NCBI GenBank assembly: GCA_036768485.1
Contig: JAVLUZ010000154.1
Span: 5,994,724 to 6,058,723 of the forward strand
Source of the DNA: Mermis nigrescens
Taxonomy: Eukaryota > Nematoda > Enoplea > Mermithida > Mermithidae
Reading direction: 5' to 3'
DNA: 64,000 nt
The translations under genes and the position numbers were made by a program. Of this stretch, positions 9,586 through 19,500 are shown piece after piece (position 1 is the first letter of the stretch; each line of letters opens with the position of its first letter). The notes beneath the pieces were generated by a model. It did no database searches. It saw nothing but the letters and a program-made list of their open reading frames with translations, and was not told where the DNA came from.

Positions 9586-12500
9586 CTATAAATAGATTAA
9601 CAAATTGTGAGTGTATGTATGTTTTTGTTTTATCTAAGTTTATAATTTTTTAAAAACGAATTTCTTTATTTATAATTTAAACCGCTCTGCACAACAAAAC
9701 ATCAACGGTGTTTCGTATTAGAAGATAAATTATATGAAAAGGAGGCAAATTAGCGAGAAATGCAGATCAATGTAAATAAAAAATAATAAATAAATACTCA
9801 ATAAATAATAAATAAATCAAATCGAATGAAACCAAATTTAACAATTCATAATTAGTGTAAACCAACGTCACCTGACCATTACTGCGAACTAATGACTACA
9901 GTCGTCTAAAATAACTGTTTCACGGTACTGTTTTATTTATTTGTTTTGTCTGTTTTGACTTTATTAGAATCAAATATTTGGCCATAATAAACTTGTATGA
10001 AGGAAAAGCAATTTTGGTTTAATTTCATACTATTTTTTATATCTCATTCTCATTCAAGCGTAAAATTTAAATGTTTCCGGAAAAAGCGTACGAATTGTAT
10101 TTTATTTAAAGATATTAGAAACGTTTGAATGCACCGTTTAAGCGATGAATTGAAGATGGCGAAAATTCAAATCGGAGTAAGTTTCTTTCAGTTTATACAT
10201 CACTTTCATTCACCTAAATTACGCTTTTAAGTCAGGTAGTAACGGCTTAGGCTTTACACTAATTCTAGAAAAATTAGGCACATCTTATTGCTCAAGTGCC
10301 CTAAGAAGTGGGACGTCCGTCAATCGGAAGAAATATTCGAGATATAGGGTGGGCCAAAGAACGAATCGCTTATCGGATCTTAAAACTATTTAAGGACAAA
10401 AAATAGAATGCGGCTAGCTTTGACAAAAAGCCTCTCATTCTGATATTGAGAAATTAAAGTAATAATTATAATTATTGCGCTCTCCAAAAAAGGTACACGC
10501 AAGTTAGCAAAAGTCGTTTTTCGAATCATGAGAAGCATCTGCCAGAAACGTCACTTGCATTCGTTGACCTGTTTCTTTACACTTATCTCTGAGACAGTTG
10601 AAAAAAACTTCCTTTACTCTGAAGCCATTTTATTTAGCTATCAATGAACTGATTTGCTTTAAGGCACTTTGGTTAAATTGCTGTAACAAAATCAAGCTTC
10701 AATCAAAAGTTGCACCTTCTGTCAACTACTCGCCAATTAAACACGTTGATTATGAATGTAACAACCCGTGGTAAAAGTGTATTTGCTCCACATTGACCAA
10801 ACTAATTAAAATTAAAATAAATAGAGTAAAAAGAAACAATTTTAATATCATACTAGTGCCATGAAACCAAACGCTTTAAGATGCTTCTAATAATCTTAGG
10901 GCGAGCACTGCCTGTCGGCCGTTCTGGTCTAAGATGACCTAGAATGACACTAGATATTCCTAGCACATCTTAGTATGCCGCACGCAGCATTCTATTTTTA
11001 GCAATGGCGCGATGGATTGACTCTATTGTTGCTTGACCGAGATAACGCAGGAAGAAGGTAACGGAATACAGAGCCTGTATTCCTTTACCGTCTTACTGCG
11101 TTATCTCGGTCAAGCAACCATAGATCAAATCCATCGCACCATAGATTAAATCCATCGCACCATAGCTAAAAATAGAATGCTGCGTGCGGCATACTGAGAT
11201 GTGCTAGGAATATCTAGTGTCATTCTAGCGCTTTCTAAAGCGACCATTTTTCTAGGACTTCTTAGATGAGAACGGCCGACCGGCAGTGCTCGCCTTAAGA
11301 TTATTAGAAGCATCTTAAAGCGTAAAGTTTCATAGCCAGCACTGTATAAAGCGAATCGCTTTCAATTATCTTGAAATAGCTTATTTTGTGCAGTGAATCT
11401 GCAAAGTCCTGGAAAAAACGACGTTTACTAAATTTAAAGTGAACCAATGACAAGTTAACCAGCATAAATGTAACTTTCATACATCCCTGCAGCACACAAG
11501 GGCACAGGGAGGGTGTCACGGACGTTATTATGAAAACACCTCATTTTATATTTAAATTAAGAAGTTAGAATTACCAAAATATAAAGATGAAACAAGTTAG
11601 TGATCTATACATACTATATTATAAAATAACATAAACAAAATCGGTTAAACAAAGAAACAGTAGAGAAATGCAGAGATAAATGACTGTTAAAATAGGGTAG
11701 TCTGAAATAATATGGAAATCAGAACGCGTGGAGAAGCGCGAAAGCGCACAGCGAAAATCCGATTCGTCCTTCCATATTCCGCCTTAACACTTCCCAAAAA
11801 ACGGCTTATTTTCGGTTATCGTTCAGATTTACGGATGGGTTATATATACATGTAATAGAGGGATAGGGATTCCGCACCCAAATTTTGTTAACCCCCATCC
11901 CCGTAGCAAGAAAATTTTTGACCCCCTCCCAATTTTTGGAAAAAATTTTCTGGCCGTTCTTAGGTTTTTTGGCCTTTTCTAAGCAATACATAAGTGGAGG
12001 TCTTATACCCCCTGGTCGGTGCCCTCCAACCTAAAATTTCGAGCTGTAGCATGTATGATTAAACCCCACATGTGCGTGGGGAAGACTGGACCCCAAAATA
12101 CATGACACCCCTAGAATTGAATTTTGATTTTTTCTTGGTTTGACCCACGCAAAGATTTGTCCCGATGTACAAAGAGTTTTTGGGACCGTCTTTGTACATG
12201 CACAAAGATTTTTGGGAAGACAAAAACTGCAAAAAAGGTCAGAAATTCTCAAAATTTGGCGCTTCGCGCCGAAATGAGTAGTTGTATGCCTATATATCTT
12301 TATAATAGCAGAAATCGCATTTCGAAAGGAAAAATGTCAAATTTTTTCGACGCTTCGCGCCGTTTTAAGACGATTCTTAATGATTTTTGCCCTCATAAAC
12401 CCAGGAATTAGCTAAAATACACCACCAAAGGTCGAACAACTCTGTTTTTACCACACTTAAGTCGCTAACGTACTATATCATAGTACCTAAAAGTTTGTGT

Positions 12501-14735
12501 GTAGAAAATGTATGTACAAAGACTTTTATGGACAATCTTCGTACATGTACCGGGTGGCTAATAACCACACATGGGCGTGGGGTTGCAGGGGGTCTGGACC
12601 TCCACCAGAAACCAAAAGACCCCCCCAGAAATCAAAAGACCCCCCCCCAGAATTCAATTTTTGAAAATTTTTTTCGTTTTTTCGCAATTTTTGATGCCAA
12701 TGGATAGTTCCTGATGAGAAACGTCGAAAAATGGTGTGTTTATCGTCATACCACCATTTTTAAGGCCATTTCTGACCTTCAAAAAATCTTGGACCCCCCA
12801 GAATTTTCTTGCTCCACGTATGCTAATAACCTTTGCTAGGGGGTAAACCATACTTGTACTTATACTTGTGTTTCGTGTTATAGGTCATTTTAAAGCTTAT
12901 TCAAATTAGAATTGATTCATATACATGGCGGGTCAGTACGACAGCGAACAGCAAAGAATTATCGATCGAATTAAATGTGTTGCATTTCGCGAGGCACGAG
13001 ATTCTGGCGCAACATTCATCAACCGGTATTGGATTGCTCAAAAATTGAATCGCAGTGTTCGCTGGGTTACAGACATTTGGAACAAGTCTGCTAATGACTG
13101 TTTTACGGAATTTGGACCCGGTGCTCCTTTAAAATTGTCACAAGAGAGCAAAAACATCATCGAATCTGGAAATCATAAACAACGAAAAAGCAACCGAAAA
13201 ATGGCTGCTGAAATTTTTCAAAAGCGAGACAAAATTGTTTGCAAAGACACGATTCGCAATTATCGTCATCAGCAGGGCCTAAAGCCGTTTCACGTTATTT
13301 CTAAACCATTGAAAACAGACACTCACGTTGCTGATCGTTTGTGGCTTTGTGATTGGCTGTCAGATTGGGATGAAACGGACTTTTTGCACTTGGCGCCGTC
13401 GGATGAATTTTTTGTTTATGCAATTCGAAAGCCAAACTTTCAAAATGATCGAATTTGGGCAAAAAGCCTTTCAGACATTGAGGACAATGATCATTATCGC
13501 CAAATGGTTCGCCATCCGACTTGCATTGGAATTTTTGTCATGTTTACGGCACGCAAACTCATGTGGGTGATAAAAGAGAAAGGCGAGACGTGGGATGGTG
13601 CCTATTTTCGGGAATCAATTTTGACTGATCGTGTAATACCGTTTTTAAATGACCCAGAAAACGTTTTGGTTGTTGGCGAGGCTGTTTTTGTTCACGACAA
13701 GGCCCCGTGCATGCGAGCTAATGCAACGCAACAGCTCTTGAAACAAGCAAACGTTGAATTTTGGGGTAACGATGTTTGGCCCGGAAATTCGCCCGATTTG
13801 AACGTCGCTGAAAACATTGGGGCCATTCTCAAAGATGAAGTTGAGGCCCAAATGCTTGCAGAAATAGGACCTGGTCGATATTCCTATGAAACTTTGCGCA
13901 AAAAATATTGAAAACGTTTTGATAAGTCTCGAAAACAGGCCTGATTTGTTTGTTGATTTATTGTGTTCGTACCCAAATCGTTTGAAAGCTGTTTGTTCAG
14001 CCGGTGGTAGGCACACTGATTATTAATTTGTCACCAATAAATTCCGTTTTGAATTCTCTATCTAACGGTATATTCGGTTTTTCCCCAAACCTTACAGTAG
14101 TAGCGCTGACCCCCTAGCAAAAGGTTATTAGCCACCCGGTACAAACGGATAATATACAAAAAAAACTGGTTTGAAGACGATTTTTTAGTACCATGGATAG
14201 AGCTCGATTAAAAACGTTGAAATGGTCTTTTACTCATAAAATCCATTTATCGGCAATTTGTAACCTTTTAAAATTTTTGAAACCCATATAAATAAATCTA
14301 TAAGCAAAATCAAAAAACTCGCAATAGAATTCAGAATCAACTGTAAAAGTAATTCATTCGGTCGAGATGTTTGGCCAACTGAAGTTTCCCAGCTCTTAAA
14401 AAAGTGAAGTTCAATAAAAAAAATCATGAGTGCCTAGTAATTTAAATAAATTAAGTTAGAGTTCGAAATTTCGATACTAGCCTCATAGTGCAAAATTTTC
14501 TCGAATCGTCGGTCTAAACGATAATGCGTGCCTTCGACCAATCCGGTTTCTTCTTTCGTTTCTCTGATCGCCGCCATTTCATCATCCTCGTCATCATCCA
14601 GGTGACCCTTGGGTGGGGTCCAGTGACCCGAGTTGGCGCATTTTAGCAGCAAAATTAGGCAACTCAGGCGTTGCTCGGCGCTTGGCTCGTCAACACGCGA
14701 TAGATCAATAAGCCGGCCGCTTTTACTACTCCCAT
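9382..14735 (-). CDS. NUDT2: Ap4A hydrolase (Nudix family), two exons, frame broken in exon 1
   Basis: Family role: the enzyme cleaves diadenosine tetraphosphate (Ap4A) asymmetrically to ATP and AMP in the cytosol and so removes a stress-related nucleotide. The visible protein has an N-terminal KAAGLLIYR strand, HWTPPKGH leading into the Nudix box (G-H-L-D4-E...REtkEEtGL), FEKILHYE, and the C-terminal SEHSEY segment. The Nudix box fits Gx5Ex7REUxEExGU, with Thr at the U position as is usual in NUDT2. Exons are 14482-14735 and 9382-9585. With one missing base allowed for, they total about 152 residues against 147 in human NUDT2. As assembled, the ATG frame stops at 14664-14666, while the Nudix frame is open one base away, so there is a real indel or an assembly error near 14690. 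The intron holds a mariner, MITEs and a foldback. Confidence 0.8.
10854..11343. repeat. Foldback element, arms over 200 bp
   Basis: The left half (AACGCTTTAAGATGCTTCTA, GCGAGCACTGCC, ACTAGATATTCCTAGC, GCACGCAGCATTCTATTTT, TTGCTTGACCGAGATAACGC) is repeated inverted in the right half (GCGTTATCTCGGTCAAGCAA ... TAAAGCGT). The centre is near 11070 at GGAATACAGAGCCTGTATTCC. A short tandem, CCATCGCACCATAGA, is present only in the right arm. Outermost AGTGC.CATGAAAC pairs with GTTTCATAGCCAGCACT. No protein frame. It is most simply a foldback transposon; transcription would give a long hairpin RNA. Confidence 0.75.
11846..12059. mobile_element. MITE family C copy
   Basis: It starts TACATGTAATAGAGGGATAGG and ends AATTTCGAGCTGTAGCATGTATG, the family C ends in reverse orientation to the copy at 1724. 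It contains the usual TTTTGACCCCC, GGCCGTT and GGAGGTC words. The flanking duplication is not clear. Confidence 0.6.
12566..12822 (-). mobile_element. MITE family A inside the mariner left end
   Basis: It reads CACACATGGGCGTGGGG to CCACGTATG (family A in reverse), flanked by exact ctaataac duplications at 12558-12565 and 12823-12830. It splits the left terminal inverted repeat of the mariner after CCGGGTGG, so it is younger than that mariner copy and would hinder its mobility. Confidence 0.85.
12925..14026 (+). pseudogene. Mariner transposase, DD37E, frameshifted near the C-terminus
   Basis: The ATG frame runs 328 codons to 13911. An N-terminal helix-turn-helix region (residues about 20-120, including WIAQKLNRSVRWVTDIW and DTIRNYRHQQGLKP) is followed by the catalytic domain. 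The acidic residues are D160 (APSDEFF), D258 (VHDKAPC) and E296 (SPDLNVAEN), with 37 residues between the second and third. That spacing separates it from Tc1 (34E) and mariner proper (34D). After TLRKK the frame stops, but the +1 frame continues NIENVLISLENRP...AGGRHTDY to a stop at 14024-14026, the expected C-terminal tail. The break falls in a run of six A, so one inserted or lost A explains it. It acts by cut-and-paste at TA sites; this copy is probably inactive. Confidence 0.85.
14482..14735 (-). pseudogene. NUDT2: Ap4A hydrolase (NUDT2-like), exon 1, with a 1-base frame break
   Basis: ATG at 14733-14735 starts MGVVKAAGLLIYRV, the expected N-terminal strand, but this frame meets TGA at 14664-14666. 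A second frame is open through the same stretch as RVDEPSAEQRLSCLILLLK and then HWTPPKGH and the Nudix box. The exon is 254 nt, one short of a multiple that would keep the two halves in frame. Adding one base around 14690-14698 gives the family spacing between the IYR strand and the ILLL strand. Typed as a pseudogene only because of this break; an assembly error is equally likely. The exon ends at GAG before a GC donor. Confidence 0.7.
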
Positions 14736-15927
14736 TAATTACACACGATCAACACTAAACATAGTAAATATGATAAATTTATTTATTCTTCTTATTTACT
14801 ATTTATTTACAAATGATATACTAATAGGGACCATCCCAGTCATGAAGAGCACGATAATTCTGAGGGTTGATACCAAAAATTCTTTTGAAAGTGACTTGTT
14901 TGGTTATAAAACGAAGAATATGTATAAAAAAATATTTTCGTAAAAAATGTCAAAAAATTATTCTTGCACATCAAAAAAATAATTTCGTAAAAAAATTTCG
15001 AGAATATCAAAATAATCTGAGTAAATTGAACAAGATATAAATACCTAATCAAAAATAAGTAATAATTCGGACTGCTAAAAATCTGACACTTTGAGCTAAC
15101 AGATAGTTTAAAACGCTTAATACAACGTATTTTGCGGATTTTTTTTGTTAAATCTCCAATTCATTGGAAGGGAAGGGGAAAATGTACTAAACATCCAGGG
15201 TCGCACATGCGCTTAGGCGCGGTTAATTAAACTAAATATTGAGTTATTGTAGAGCTGTTGCTTAAGAATTAAATCATTATTTTCAGAAAACCATTTTCTC
15301 CGTTAGGTCAGGATTACGAATCTGAATCTGCAAATGTGCAAAGTTTGCACTGAAGATTCATTGTACGCGAAACGGAGAATTTTTCAAAATGTTTTCTGTA
15401 ACGACAGGATTACGAATCTATTTGTTTTCTTTACACTCAATAGTTGATGAAAAGTTTAAATTGAAAATTAGCCTGTTCCAGAGCATTGCAGAAGCTTAAT
15501 TATATTAAAAATTGTTCTCCGTAAGGTCGGGATTACAAATCTGACTGTAAGTTTTCTTAACACCCAGTAGTCGCGTAAAGTTTACTCTGCAACTCCCTTA
15601 TGTAGACCGCAAAATATATTTCGATCTATCAAGCGGAAGTTCAATCTTCAACAGATTCCTACAACTTTCACGGACATAGGCGACTTTTCTGTAGTCCCCT
15701 CCTTTAAAGTCCTTAATGATGCGAAATTCTAAGTATGTATATTCGTCTGTTCCATCGGAGCATTTCTCATAGCTAACCAAATTCTGGCAGAATCGCGAAA
15801 AAAGTGCCGGAAATTCAATCCTGGGGAGTCAGATTCTGGTCCAAGCCCTCAGAATGTGCAATATATGGTTACTAAAATTGTTTTGCACAAGCACTTACTC
15901 GCACAGCTGTTTTGACATGAACACAAC
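14736..15927. other. Sequence 5' of the NUDT2-like gene, with an imperfect repeat near 15280-15560
   Basis: The promoter of the NUDT2-like gene should lie just above 14735; I see no clear core element. At about 15290, 15395 and 15510 an imperfect unit recurs: CTCCGT(A)AGGTC.GGATTAC.AATCTG, followed by AAAGTTT-rich sequence, spaced about 100 bases. One open stretch at 15598-15790 is described separately. Confidence 0.45.
15598..15790 (-). other. Unrecognised open stretch, possible exon
   Basis: After a possible acceptor (tctgccag) the minus frame reads NLVSYEKCSDGTDEYTYLEF, then RIIKDFKGGDYRKVAYVRES, then KIELPLDRSKYILRST and a stop. The composition is mixed and protein-like, not the Ile/Phe/Lys-rich look of chance frames here. 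I do not recognise the family, and no partner exon was found on either side. Confidence 0.3.
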
Positions 15928-16326
15928 TATAGTCTGTTCCATTTTTTCTTCAGGACTTTTTACTGTAGCCAAATATTTTACGATTTAGATTGCCGTGGCT
16001 GTTTGTTAAATGGGCCACAATGAGCAAAGCACATTAAGCATCAATAGTAAGAGTTTAAAGCGACTAGCCGATAAGAGAGCGTGACTGAAGGAGGCATTTG
16101 TGCATCGAAAAACCAATACAGTAATAAGACTAGCGAAAATGGGCCTTTTGGAAGTCTTTACAGTCTGTTGCTCACAAGTTTGGGCAGAAATTTTAAAACT
16201 ATTTCCGATAATAAGCTGACCGATTGCGATTATAGCATTGATTTGATATCTAACTATCGTAATCCGTCGGATTGCTTTCGAAAAAATTTTCAAATTCATG
16301 CCCAAACTTATATGAAACAGACTATA
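15928..16326. mobile_element. Tc1/mariner-like MITE, TAGTCTGTTYCAT ends
   Basis: It begins TATAGTCTGTTCCATTTTTTC and ends ATATGAAACAGACTATA, with TA at both borders. The interior has two short oppositely oriented open frames over the same bases (16006-16305 minus, 16081-16359 plus), which is what an inverted-repeat-rich element gives by chance. Confidence 0.65.
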
Positions 16327-16367
16327 GGCTTTGGCAGGTCAATACGTCATTCACCTTAGTAATGTAC

Positions 16368-16502
16368 TAGTCTGTTCCATTCCTAACGGCCCATTTTTGC
16401 TTTACGGCTTATTAACGTATGCTTTACGGCTTATTATTATTATTAACGTAATACAGTAATAAGATTTCAGCTAAAATGAGCCTTTTGGAATGGGACAGAC
16501 TA
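16368..16502. mobile_element. Short Tc1/mariner-like MITE, 135 bp
   Basis: The left arm TAGTCTGTTCCATTCCTAAC and the right arm TTTTGGAATGGGACAGACTA pair over about 35 bases, including GGCCCATTTTTGC against CTAAAATGAGCC. The centre repeats GCTTTACGGCTTATTA. It is the same family as the elements at 15928 and 61843. Confidence 0.75.
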
Positions 16503-17128
16503 TAGTCGTTGATATTATACGAATGACCTACAAATGAGGCATTTATTCATGCACAAAACTTGATAAAAATACACACAATAAAAATGAAATCGAACAAGAA
16601 CGGTTGTGGCGACATAAACACATTTACTCGAATAAAGATCAAAACTGCGAGGAAATCATAATATGTAGTATGATTACAGAAAAATGAATAGAACGCGAAC
16701 TGTCAAAAGTCGTTTGATAAATTTATGCAATACAACCCAATGTTAGAAACTCGCAGGCGAAGCTTCAATATATACAGTGTACATACGTTAATAAGATGCT
16801 CAAATTAGTGATAATCGCATTCGCTCAAGCGGAAGCACGATAAAGGCCAATTAATTTGAACTTGCGATAAAAAGAAAGCAATGCATAAAAATGGCGATCA
16901 ATAAAAACGACATGTTTATACAAAAGACGATGCAAAAATTTGTTCGAAAGCATAAAACTCAGTAAGAAGAATGCTTGAGGCGAACTTATGTAAATATAAA
17001 ATTTGAATTACATAGATGTGCGAACTGATATAAATAAAAGCGTTTGAATAAAAATCTCGGACGGTGTAAAAAATTTTGAGACGTAGGTACAATGGCCGAA
17101 AGAGCGCGCATATAAAGAACAGCGTTAA
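16503..17128. other. AT-rich intergenic stretch
   Basis: Nothing convincing is seen. The frames at 16916-17294 overlap one another and run into the family C repeat at 17129. Confidence 0.35.
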
Positions 17129-17316
17129 GTGCATACATATATGTAATAGGGGGATCCCCACCCAAAGCTGGTCGTCCCCCGATTAACCGAAGCCGGAAAA
17201 GTTTTGACCCCCTTAGTTTCCGGCAAAAATTTAATTCTTTTGCCTTTTTTCCCCGTATTTTTTTAGCCGTTTTCAACCAAAAATTGGAGGTCAAATTTCA
17301 AGCCGTTACGTGTAAG
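17129..17316. mobile_element. MITE family C copy
   Basis: It starts CATACATATATGTAATAGGGG and ends CAAGCCGTTACGTGTAAGG, with internal GGGATCCCCACCC, TTTTGACCCCC and GGAGGTCAAA words typical of the family. No clean duplication is visible. Confidence 0.6.
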
Positions 17317-17497
17317 GTTGTTAAGCTCACACAAGCATGAAGCTTACTAGCTGACCCCACTGATTAAAAAAGCGTCAAAGGAATGAAATTCTCGCGTTCA
17401 ACCCGAGTAAAGAAAAAACCTGGAAATTTTGATCCGAAAATAAGACGGAATGAGTTCTGAATGTATATCGAATTTTTATAAAATCGCTAAAACCACA

Positions 17498-17860
17498 GTT
17501 TTTTGTTCGGCAATTCCCGATGTACAAAGATTTTTCACCGTCTTTGTACATGTACCGATTTTAAACTGTAAAGTGTAAATTCTCAAAACTTTTTGGCGCT
17601 CTGCGCCGAAATGAGGGTAATTGTCTGTTTTATACCTTTTTAATGGCAGAATTTGCATTTAAAATAGAAAAATGTCAAACTTTTCAGCGCTTCGCGCCTT
17701 TTTGAGACGATTTAGTAAGTTTTGGCGTCAGAAACTTAGAAATTCACTGAAATACACTACCGAAAGTCGAAAAACCCTGCTTTACGACACTAAAATCGCT
17801 ACTGCAACATATTATAGTACAAAAATTTGCATGTATAAAACATATAAAGACTTCTGGGGG
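17498..17860. mobile_element. Family D element, partial
   Basis: It starts CAGTTTTTTGTTCGGC and then has GATGTACAAAGATTTTTCACC, GTCTTTGTACATGTACCG, a changed hairpin GGCGCTCTGCGCCG (17592) and an intact GCGCTTCGCGCC (17687). It breaks off at GACTTCTGGGG near 17857. The 3' end is replaced by other repeat sequence. Confidence 0.6.
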
Positions 17861-18760
17861 GCTTAAACCCATAGTTTAAGTATAAACCTTTATTTTTGTA
17901 CCATTTCAATATTTAAAGCAGTCCTCGAAGTTATTTTAGCTCTGCAACGGTGAACAATAGCTAAAACCTGGGGCTACATAGGTACTGATGTCTGAGAATT
18001 TGAAAAGATGTGTAGATAGGCAGAGTGTTGTGTGCCATTTCTCAGAATGGCTTTTGGCCATTTATTATTTTAATGTTTTTTCCAAATGCTTGTTTGCGGA
18101 TCAGTTGGACTAATATCTGATCCAGGCCTTATATGGGTAGCAACCGAATTCTGGGATCCGATGGGGCAAAATAGCCGAAAGTACCACTAGAAATTCAATT
18201 CTGGGATCTACAGTTTTTGAGAGAATCTTTCAGATTCTCGGTGGGTCCAGCCAGACCCCCACGCCCATGTGTTATTCAGTCCCCTTATTTAATAGTTTCA
18301 GATCTCCAGGGATTTCGCTTCGTTCCTCCACAAGTTCCCGAACGACAAAAAGATTTTTCACTCATATCTCGTGCGCGTCCATAAATAGCGAATTTGAAAA
18401 TTGTTAATTCGATTTCAAATAACGCAGTAAGATGAAATTGGAAAAAATCAGGAATTGACACTTTTTTAATTAGAATTTAAATCATGTTTATCTCTTCTAT
18501 TCAGATCCAGAAGTCCTTTCGCGCAGGCAGCGTCGAATTTAAAAACATATTAAATTATGCGTGTTTTGAATATTTTGACAAAAATGTAAATGTAAACGAA
18601 GCCGAGATTACAGCAATAAAGTATAAAACGTTACGGACCATTAACCAACTTTCTTTGAATCGTCGTCTATGCAGCTCGTGTGCGCCGAGCCGCTATGAGC
18701 ATTTTTTACTTCTTCGTATTTATTGGGACCTTAATTAAACATACATACAGAGCATACCTT
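17861..18760. other. Intergenic, family A remnants
   Basis: About 18125-18272 holds a decayed family A element (TATGGGTAGCAACCGAATTCTGGG to CCCCCACGCCCATGTG). The frame at 18484-18738 has no family I recognise. Confidence 0.4.
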
Positions 18761-18960
18761 GGCAAGGTAGAGGTGGCCGTCCACTTTGGGGGGGGCAACA
18801 TCAATTTTTTTTGGGGGACTAAGCCCAAAAAGGCCAAAAATAGCACAAAATAACGTTTAAAAAGTCATATTTTTCCGATTTTTCTGAATTTTGGGGGGTC
18901 CGAAACCCCCATTCCCCCCAGAGATACTTGCCTGTACGTGGGCAAGGTAGAGGTGGCCAG
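18761..18960. repeat. Family B repeat flanked by a 19-bp direct repeat
   Basis: The repeat reads GGGGGACTAAGCCCAAAAAGGCC, an A-rich core, then CCAGAGATACTTGCCTG. Read on the minus strand it starts CAGGCAAGTATCTCTGG. GGCAAGGTAGAGGTGGCC occurs on both sides (about 18770 and 18944). That is too long for a transposon duplication, so it may be a local tandem duplication or recombination product. Related copies end at 26486 and start at 63871. Confidence 0.5.
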
Positions 18961-19500
18961 AGGAGGGGGGGGTGAAATCGTAATATGGTAAATTGCGGTC
19001 AATGTTTTTTGTAAACGGTATCTTTATATACATGCACAAAGACGGTCCCCAAAAAGTCAGTGCAAATGGTACAGCAGCACGTTATGTACAGCAAACTGGG
19101 TTTATTAACGCTTCTTGGTGAAGTTTAGCCAATTTATGGGCTGCTAGCGATAGAAAAATACAAAAAATTATAAATACTGCGCGAATCATCAAAAATTTTA
19201 ATATTTTTACCTCTTTCAGGTAGAATTTTGACCTTTTTTCCGTAGTAATCTCGAAAATTGCCTGCTGCACCTTTCGTCTTCTCAAAATCGCCCGACAGTA
19301 CCTGATTTCCCAAAATCTTAGGTAGGGGTAATACCCCTTTCATACCCCATGCCCATGTGTGATACAGAGGAACGGTATGAAAGCGTTTGATGTAATAAAG
19401 TTTTACTGCAATTTTACTATATTTTAATTTTTAACGAATTTTAATGCACCAACGAAGATTAATTGATCTTAACGATACATGTAATGGCTCGAAATTTAGA
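18961..19500. other. Intergenic, no recognised gene
   Basis: Contains CCTGATTTCCCAAAATCTTAGG...CCCATGCCCATGTGTG near 19295-19360, a family terminus also present at 43600-43690. No domain-bearing frame. Confidence 0.35.

Larger units (their letters stand above)
12550..14139 (+). mobile_element. Tc1/mariner element, DD37E type
   Basis: The ends CCGGGTGGCTAATAACC and GGTTATTAGCCACCCGG are perfect inverted repeats bounded by TA (12548-12549 and 14140-14141). The inverted repeat continues as TTTGCTAGGGGGT on both sides once the family A MITE at 12566-12822 is removed. It carries one transposase frame. Insertion is into a family D element in the NUDT2-like intron, transcribed opposite to that gene. 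Confidence 0.85.
12145..14183. mobile_element. Family D element split by the mariner insertion
   Basis: The left part, 12145-12549, has the family D order: GCAAAGATTT, GATGTACAAAGAGTTTTTGGG, GTACATGCACAAAGA, two copies of the GGCGCTTCGCGCCG hairpin (12258 and 12348), and GTATGTACAAAGACTTTTATGG. The right part, 14140-14183, resumes with GTACAAACGG and ends TACAAAAAAAACTGG. The mariner at 12550-14139 lies between. Removing it restores continuity at a TA dinucleotide. The left end is approximate. Confidence 0.65.
9586..14481 (-). other. NUDT2-like intron, GC-AG type, 4.9 kb
   Basis: The donor reads GAG|GCTAGT and the acceptor tatttatag|GCG. A GT donor a few bases on (A|GTATCG) would break the reading frame into exon 2, while the GC donor gives HYE|ARGKPK, which aligns with the family. 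GC-AG introns normally have a strong AG|GCAAGT-like context, and this one is close. From 9586 to about 10850 I see AT-rich sequence only; 10854-14183 holds repeats described separately; 14184-14481 is AT-rich without features. Confidence 0.65.

Noticed and set aside
13328..14016. Secondary frames over the mariner (80 aa plus strand, 123 aa minus strand)
   Set aside because: They are shadows of the transposase in other frames.
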